Shown here: piece by piece, positions 5,129 to 8,173 of the stretch
Numbering within the stretch: position 1 is the first letter of the stretch
Layout of the letters: every line of letters begins with the position of its first letter
NCBI GenBank assembly: GCA_050013075.1
Contig: JBEKFZ010000147.1
Span: 1 to 8,173, forward strand
Origin: JBEKIK01 sp050013075
GTDB taxonomy: Bacteria; Planctomycetota; Planctomycetia; Pirellulales; Thermoguttaceae
DNA: 8,173 nucleotides
Direction: 5' to 3'
Translations under genes and position numbers: made by a program
Notes under the pieces: model-generated
The model's database searches: none
Told to the model about the DNA's origin: nothing
Seen by the model: the letters and a program-made list of their open reading frames with translations, nothing else

Positions 5129-5956
5129 ATGAAGTCATACATCCGCGTATTCCTCACGTTGGCCCGAAACAGTTTCGTGCGCGACATGACTTTTCGCGCG
5201 AATTTCATCATCGACCTGGTCACTTGGATGGCCTGGATGTTGATGAATTTGCTTTTTTATATACTGATATTTCGTTACACGCCGGAGATCGGCGTAGGCA
5301 CGGGCTGGGAAAAGTATCCGTTTTTCATATTTGTCGCCACCTCCTTGCTGGTGAATAGCGTCGTGGAAATGTTTTTTATGATGAACATGGATGAACTCAG
5401 CGAGTTGATCCGCACCGGGGCGCTTGATTTCGCCTTGGTAAAGCCCATCGATACGCAGTTTCTGGTGTCGCTGACAAAGACCGATTGGTCGGCGATGGGC
5501 AATTTTTTTCTGGGGCTGTTTTTGCTGGGCTATTCCTTGCTGAAACTTGGCTACGCGCCGCAATTTTGGGAACTTGCACTATACCCGGTCTATATTGTTT
5601 GCGGAGTGGCGATATATTACAGCCTGATGGTGGCCATGGCCGCCGCCAGCGTGTGGCTTGGCCGGAATCTGACGCTTATGGACTTTTGGTTCTCGGTCAC
5701 CATGTTTTCCCGATATCCGATGGAGATATATCAAGGCCGCTTAGGCGCGCCGCTGCGTCGGGGTCTTACGTTCGTTGTTCCCGTTCTTGTAGCGGTGAAT
5801 GTTCCCGCCCGATTGTTAGTCCGATCATTAAGTCCGCAAAGTTTTGCGGATTGGCTGCTGCCGATCTTCACCATCTTCGCCACCCTTGCCAGCCTGGGAA
5901 TTGCCCGCTGGATTTTCCAGCGGGCCATTACGAGCTATCGAAGCGCGAGCAGTTGA
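5129..5956 (+). CDS. ABC-2-type exporter permease 2 (DUF990 / COG3694-like)
   Basis: This second membrane subunit (275 aa from the ATG at 5129) completes the ATPase-permease-permease set. Hydrophobic segments near 28-49, 63-85, 121-140, 148-176, 212-231 and 241-258 fit a six-helix ABC-2 protein. Recognisable blocks are RTGALDFALVKPIDTQFLVS (95-114), FSRYPMEIYQG (193-203) and FVVPVLVAVNVPAR (215-228), and the C-terminus YRSASS resembles planctomycete homologues as I remember them. A GTG at 5117 would add four residues (MNFH). I prefer the ATG because the N-terminus MKSYIRVFLTLARNSF fits the family and because the GTG lies within the heptad array. No Shine-Dalgarno sequence precedes either. The gene probably depends on transcription from the ATPase promoter, through the arrays at 4955-5124. 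Confidence 0.92.
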   Translation: MKSYIRVFLTLARNSFVRDMTFRANFIIDLVTWMAWMLMNLLFYILIFRYTPEIGVGTGWEKYPFFIFVATSLLVNSVVEMFFMMNMDELSELIRTGALDFALVKPIDTQFLVSLTKTDWSAMGNFFLGLFLLGYSLLKLGYAPQFWELALYPVYIVCGVAIYYSLMVAMAAASVWLGRNLTLMDFWFSVTMFSRYPMEIYQGRLGAPLRRGLTFVVPVLVAVNVPARLLVRSLSPQSFADWLLPIFTIFATLASLGIARWIFQRAITSYRSASS

Positions 5957-5959
5957 AGT

Positions 5960-5990
5960 AAGGATGAGGGATGAAGGATGAAGGATGAAT
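5960..5990 (+). repeat. Third dispersed copy of the GGATGAN repeat
   Basis: This 31-base copy, starting three bases after the permease 2 stop codon, is identical to bases 2-32 of the left arm at 3520-3551. The preserved order of GGATGAG followed by three GGATGAA units and a final T shows a dispersed element of fixed sequence rather than independent simple-repeat growth. Confidence 0.93.
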
Positions 5991-6040
5991 AAAGAAATGA
6001 AACCGCTTGCAATTTTGCGGCAATTGCCTGAAAAACTCCC

Positions 6041-6057
6041 GGCACAAGTGCCATGGC
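6041..6057. repeat. Short hairpins after the ABC operon
   Basis: GGCAC at 6041-6045 pairs with GTGCC at 6048-6052 around a two-base loop. It overlaps the 8-bp palindrome GCCATGGC at 6050-6057. A weaker hairpin (GCAATT 6009-6014, AATTGC 6022-6027) precedes it. There is no T-run, so a classical intrinsic terminator is not supported. GGCAC-type hairpins are common intergenic repeats in planctomycetes as I recall. Confidence 0.4.
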
Positions 6058-6101
6058 TAAACAATCGTAAAATCATGGATATCATATAACCATTCTAAAC
6101 C

Positions 6102-6133
6102 GATAAGCGCTCGCCTCCGGCTCGCGGCTAAAC
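6102..6133. repeat. GC-rich intergenic repeat-like segment
   Basis: A 32-base GC-rich segment (core CGCTCGCCTCCGGCTCGCGG at 6108-6127) stands out in an AT-rich gap and leads directly into the AACTGNN array. It resembles a dispersed repeat I associate with planctomycete intergenic regions, but only one copy is in this window. Confidence 0.35.
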
Positions 6134-6158
6134 TGATAACTGACAACTGAAAACCAAT
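6131..6158 (+). repeat. Heptad array, 4 units, abutting the start of the phosphatase-like gene
   Basis: AACTGAT, AACTGAC, AACTGAA and AACCAAT occupy 28 bases ending one base before the ATG at 6160. The unit types and the position relative to the start codon match the array upstream of cysS (1712-1746), although that gene is on the other strand. Confidence 0.8.
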
Positions 6159-6159
6159 T

Positions 6160-7491
6160 ATGCCCAAACCGCTCATACTTTTATCCATTCCCGGTCTGCG
6201 TGAAAAAGACGTGGCGATAATGCCCAAGTTGCGCGAGCTTATGTCCGGCGGGGAAATCGCCGAATTTGCGCCGAGTTTTCCTTGCCTGACTTGCCCGGTG
6301 CAGGCGAATATGACCACGGGCAGGCTGCCGAACGCGCACGGAGTGGTGGCCAACGGTTTTTATTGGCGCGACAGGCGGCAGGTGGAAATGTGGACCTCGG
6401 AGAACGAGTGCATCGACCGGCCGCAGATCTGGGATTTGCTCTCGCACCACGCAGACACGCTGACCACGGCCGTGTGGTTTCCCCTGCACGCCAAGGGCTG
6501 CGAGGCGGATTTTGTGTGTACGCCCGCCCCGATCCACAGTCCAGACGGCACGGAGTCGCTTTGGTGTTACACGCGGCCCTTGGAACTTTACGGCGAATTG
6601 CGAGATTCCTTGGGTCATTTCCCCCTGCAACATTTTTGGGGACCGGCGGCGAACATAAAATCGACCGAGTGGATTGCCGCTTCCGCCGCGTTTGCCGCCC
6701 GACAATGGCAGCCGAAGTTTTTCTATATTTATCTGCCGCATTTGGACTATGCGGCCCAGCGCGACGGACCGGAAAGCGCGGCCGCCGATGCGGCAATCGA
6801 CGAACTCGATGCCGTCATCGGCAAACTGGCCGAGGGCATGGCTGAGGCATACGACGAGGACTTGCTGTGGCTTGCGGCCGGCGAGTATGTGATAAATAAA
6901 GTCGATCACGTCACGTTTCCCAATCGCGTGCTACGCGAGGCGGGACTCTTGGCCGTGCGCGAGGAGGAAGACGGCGAACATCTGGATTTCGCCGCCAGCC
7001 GGGCGTTTGCCTTGGTCGATCACCAGTTGGCTCACGTTTATATCAACGACGGCAGCCCGGAGACCGCCGAAGCGGCGGCAAACTTGTTTCGCGGCCGGCC
7101 GGGCATTGCCGAGGTGCTCGTCGGGCCGCAGCGCAGCCGCTACGCACTGGACCACGCCCGCAGCGGCGAAGTGATTCTGATCTCCACGCCCAATAGTTGG
7201 CAGGCGTATTATTGGTGGCTTTCGGACGACCGCGCCCCGCGATTCGCCCGCAGCGTGAACATCCACCGCAAGCCCGGCTACGATCCGGTGGAGCTTTTTT
7301 TCGATCCCAAAACCAAAACCATTCCTCTAAATGCGTCGCTGGTCAAGGGATCGCACGGCGCGCCGGCAGTTGACCGCTCGCGGCGGAGCGTTATTCTGGC
7401 CTCCGAGCCGATCACGTTTCCCGGCCCTCCGGTTGCCGACACCGACGTGTTCGGCATCGTCATGCGGCATTTTGGCATCACTATGGGGTAA
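6160..7491 (+). CDS. Alkaline-phosphatase-superfamily protein (nucleotide pyrophosphatase/phosphodiesterase-like), atypical metal site
   Basis: This 443-aa protein has the NPP-like entry block PSFPCLTCPVQANMTTGRLP (38-57) with T44 at the nucleophile position, followed by NAHG (58-61). Other recognisable blocks are YLPHLDY (191-197), DHQLAHVYIND (287-297), NIHRKPGYDPVELFFDP (367-383) and KGSHG (396-400). These fit a bacterial 'alkaline phosphatase family' group that I associate with EboF-like proteins, but no other ebo gene is here. The usual ligands are altered: the Asp of the N-terminal IDG motif is Pro (SIPGLR, 9-14), and the SDHG motif reads AGEYV (240-244). D196, H194, H292 and H399 remain possible ligands. 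The enzyme may use a modified metal site or be non-catalytic; the substrate is unknown. No signal peptide or membrane segment is seen, so it is probably cytoplasmic. The start is set by the conserved N-terminal strand; no Shine-Dalgarno sequence precedes it. It is convergent with the next pair (21-bp gap). Confidence 0.85.
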   Translation: MPKPLILLSIPGLREKDVAIMPKLRELMSGGEIAEFAPSFPCLTCPVQANMTTGRLPNAHGVVANGFYWRDRRQVEMWTSENECIDRPQIWDLLSHHADTLTTAVWFPLHAKGCEADFVCTPAPIHSPDGTESLWCYTRPLELYGELRDSLGHFPLQHFWGPAANIKSTEWIAASAAFAARQWQPKFFYIYLPHLDYAAQRDGPESAAADAAIDELDAVIGKLAEGMAEAYDEDLLWLAAGEYVINKVDHVTFPNRVLREAGLLAVREEEDGEHLDFAASRAFALVDHQLAHVYINDGSPETAEAAANLFRGRPGIAEVLVGPQRSRYALDHARSGEVILISTPNSWQAYYWWLSDDRAPRFARSVNIHRKPGYDPVELFFDPKTKTIPLNASLVKGSHGAPAVDRSRRSVILASEPITFPGPPVADTDVFGIVMRHFGITMG

Positions 7492-7512
7492 AAGATGGGG
7501 ATTGTGTTTGGC

Positions 7513-7785
7513 TTAGACCACTGCTTCTAGCGGGGCGACTTCTTCGTTATCCAACAAAGGCAGAGAATATTTTGTAAGAATCTCGTTGATGCTTGACAAC
7601 GAAACAGTGTTGGGCGAAAGAATTTCAATTCCAATGGGCCGGCCGTCTTCCGCTAGATCAACCAATAAGCCGTGTTCTTCTTTCGCCACCCGACAAGTTT
7701 TGTCATTCTCAAGGCGCGGTAGATACAGGTAAGCGGCAATCGGTTTTCCTCGACGGAACATAATTTCCAGATAACGCTCGTGCAT
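7513..7785 (-). CDS. DUF2283-like small protein, possible antitoxin partner
   Basis: This 90-aa protein contains LLVDLAEDGRPIGIEILSP (40-58), the characteristic end of the DUF2283 domain (an acidic 'DG..IGIEIL' strand-turn-strand). The first part (EIMFRRGKPIAAYLYL, 7-22) would supply the preceding strands, with a longer linker than usual. The gene begins six bases after the DUF4258 stop codon, and its ribosome binding site (AAGGA) overlaps the end of that gene, so the two are surely cotranscribed. DUF2283 genes often neighbour DUF4258 genes and the pair is discussed as toxin-antitoxin-like; that role is inferred here, not shown. No DNA-binding motif is obvious. An alternative is a small regulator or chaperone for its partner. 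Confidence 0.75.
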   Translation of the reverse strand: MHERYLEIMFRRGKPIAAYLYLPRLENDKTCRVAKEEHGLLVDLAEDGRPIGIEILSPNTVSLSSINEILTKYSLPLLDNEEVAPLEAVV

Positions 7786-7791
7786 GATTGT

Positions 7792-8052
7792 TTAATCCTT
7801 TGGATAAGCCGTAATTACTAGCAATACGCGATCCGCCAAATCAGGCTCTACGATGACCTCCCAGTGGCGGCCTTCTCGTTTAGTAAACACGATTGAACGA
7901 CCACCGGGCATTTGTACATAATCGCTGGCATCAGCCAGCATAGTCCGCAATTCAGCCTCATTGAATTGCCGGTCTACCATCCGTTTTGTCAGATGCGGTG
8001 TAAATTCCAACTCCCAATCCCACCAATCCGGCCATTCACGAGATTCGTCCAT
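7792..8052 (-). CDS. DUF4258 protein, RelE/BECR-like fold, possible toxin
   Basis: This 86-aa protein has the DUF4258 layout: an N-terminal helix with FTPHLTKRMVDRQFNEAELR (17-36), then a sheet ending in WEVIVEPDLADRVLLVITAY (64-83). DUF4258 has been placed with the barnase/EndoU/ColE5/RelE (BECR) fold. H20, R24 and the basic residues around 58-63 could form an RNase-type site, but no catalytic set is certain. The ATG at 8052 has GGAG about 13 bases upstream. It is first of a two-gene minus-strand unit with the DUF2283-like gene. Its sense is opposite to the phosphatase-like gene and unrelated to the ABC operon, typical of a mobile small-gene pair. A role as a ribonuclease toxin is inference. 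Confidence 0.78.
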   Translation of the reverse strand: MDESREWPDWWDWELEFTPHLTKRMVDRQFNEAELRTMLADASDYVQMPGGRSIVFTKREGRHWEVIVEPDLADRVLLVITAYPKD

Positions 8053-8173
8053 GATTTATCTGTTTCTCCATTTGTGAAGGCTAGATGGCGTTTATTCAAT
8101 TTCAGTAGTTCCAAGTTTGATTTAAATTCGTAAAACGACGCAAGGTGTTGAGCCATCGTGTAATAGGACGACG
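8053..8173. other. Upstream region of the DUF4258 pair, window edge
   Basis: This 121-base AT-rich stretch should hold the promoter of the DUF4258-DUF2283 pair, but I cannot place a convincing -35/-10 pair. On the minus strand a frame stays open from the window edge to a stop at 7991-7989, overlapping the DUF4258 start. It has no recognisable family signature, so I do not call it a gene. Confidence 0.35.

Noticed and set aside
5117..5131. GTG at 5117 as start of permease 2
   Set aside because: It lies inside the ACTG heptad array, adds only MNFH, and the ATG at 5129 gives a family-like N-terminus.
6009..6057. Intrinsic terminator after the ABC operon
   Set aside because: The stems are short and no T-run follows either hairpin.
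7989..8173. Open minus-strand frame running in from the right edge
   Set aside because: About 61 codons without recognisable sequence, overlapping the DUF4258 start in another frame. Without the sequence beyond the edge it cannot be told from chance.

Overview
The window holds nine recognisable protein genes and an unusually dense set of short repeats. It looks like a moderately GC-rich bacterial chromosome with AT-rich gaps. I favour the Planctomycetota (Pirellulales-like or an uncultured relative) because of the paired ispF-cysS genes, the style of the cysteinyl-tRNA synthetase with its long insert before KISKS, the DUF990-type ABC exporter, the stand-alone four-helix-bundle protein, and the intergenic repeats. 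This is inference from remembered family features; no search was run.

Layout. Positions 168-2280 (minus strand) carry ispF (isoprenoid precursor synthesis) followed by cysS (tRNA charging), probably one transcript from a promoter near 2337-2342. From 2494 to 5956 (plus strand) lies an ABC exporter operon: ATPase, then a small four-helix-bundle (S23/IVP-type) gene, then two six-helix-type permeases. From 6160 to 7491 (plus) is a degenerate alkaline-phosphatase-superfamily protein. It converges on a minus-strand pair, DUF4258 then DUF2283-like (8052-7513), which resembles a toxin-antitoxin module.

What stands out is the intergenic DNA. Nearly every gap from 112 to 6158 contains arrays with an exact 7-base period (units such as AACTGNN, AATGNNG, AAATTNN, GGATGAN). 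The arrays keep register for up to 13 units, often begin at a stop codon or end a few bases before a start codon, and almost all point in the direction of the adjacent gene. The GGATGAN type occurs as a fixed 31-32-base string in several copies. Two of these form a perfect 32-bp inverted repeat (3520-3551 and 4100-4131) around the four-helix-bundle gene. The insert also holds a 120-bp element with 15-bp terminal inverted repeats. The array sequence encodes the C-terminal tail of the ATPase and the N-terminus of the first permease. So the ABC operon seems to have been interrupted by a repeat-bounded cassette, and the repeats have become part of neighbouring genes.

No rRNA, tRNA, CRISPR array, transposase or reverse transcriptase gene is visible.
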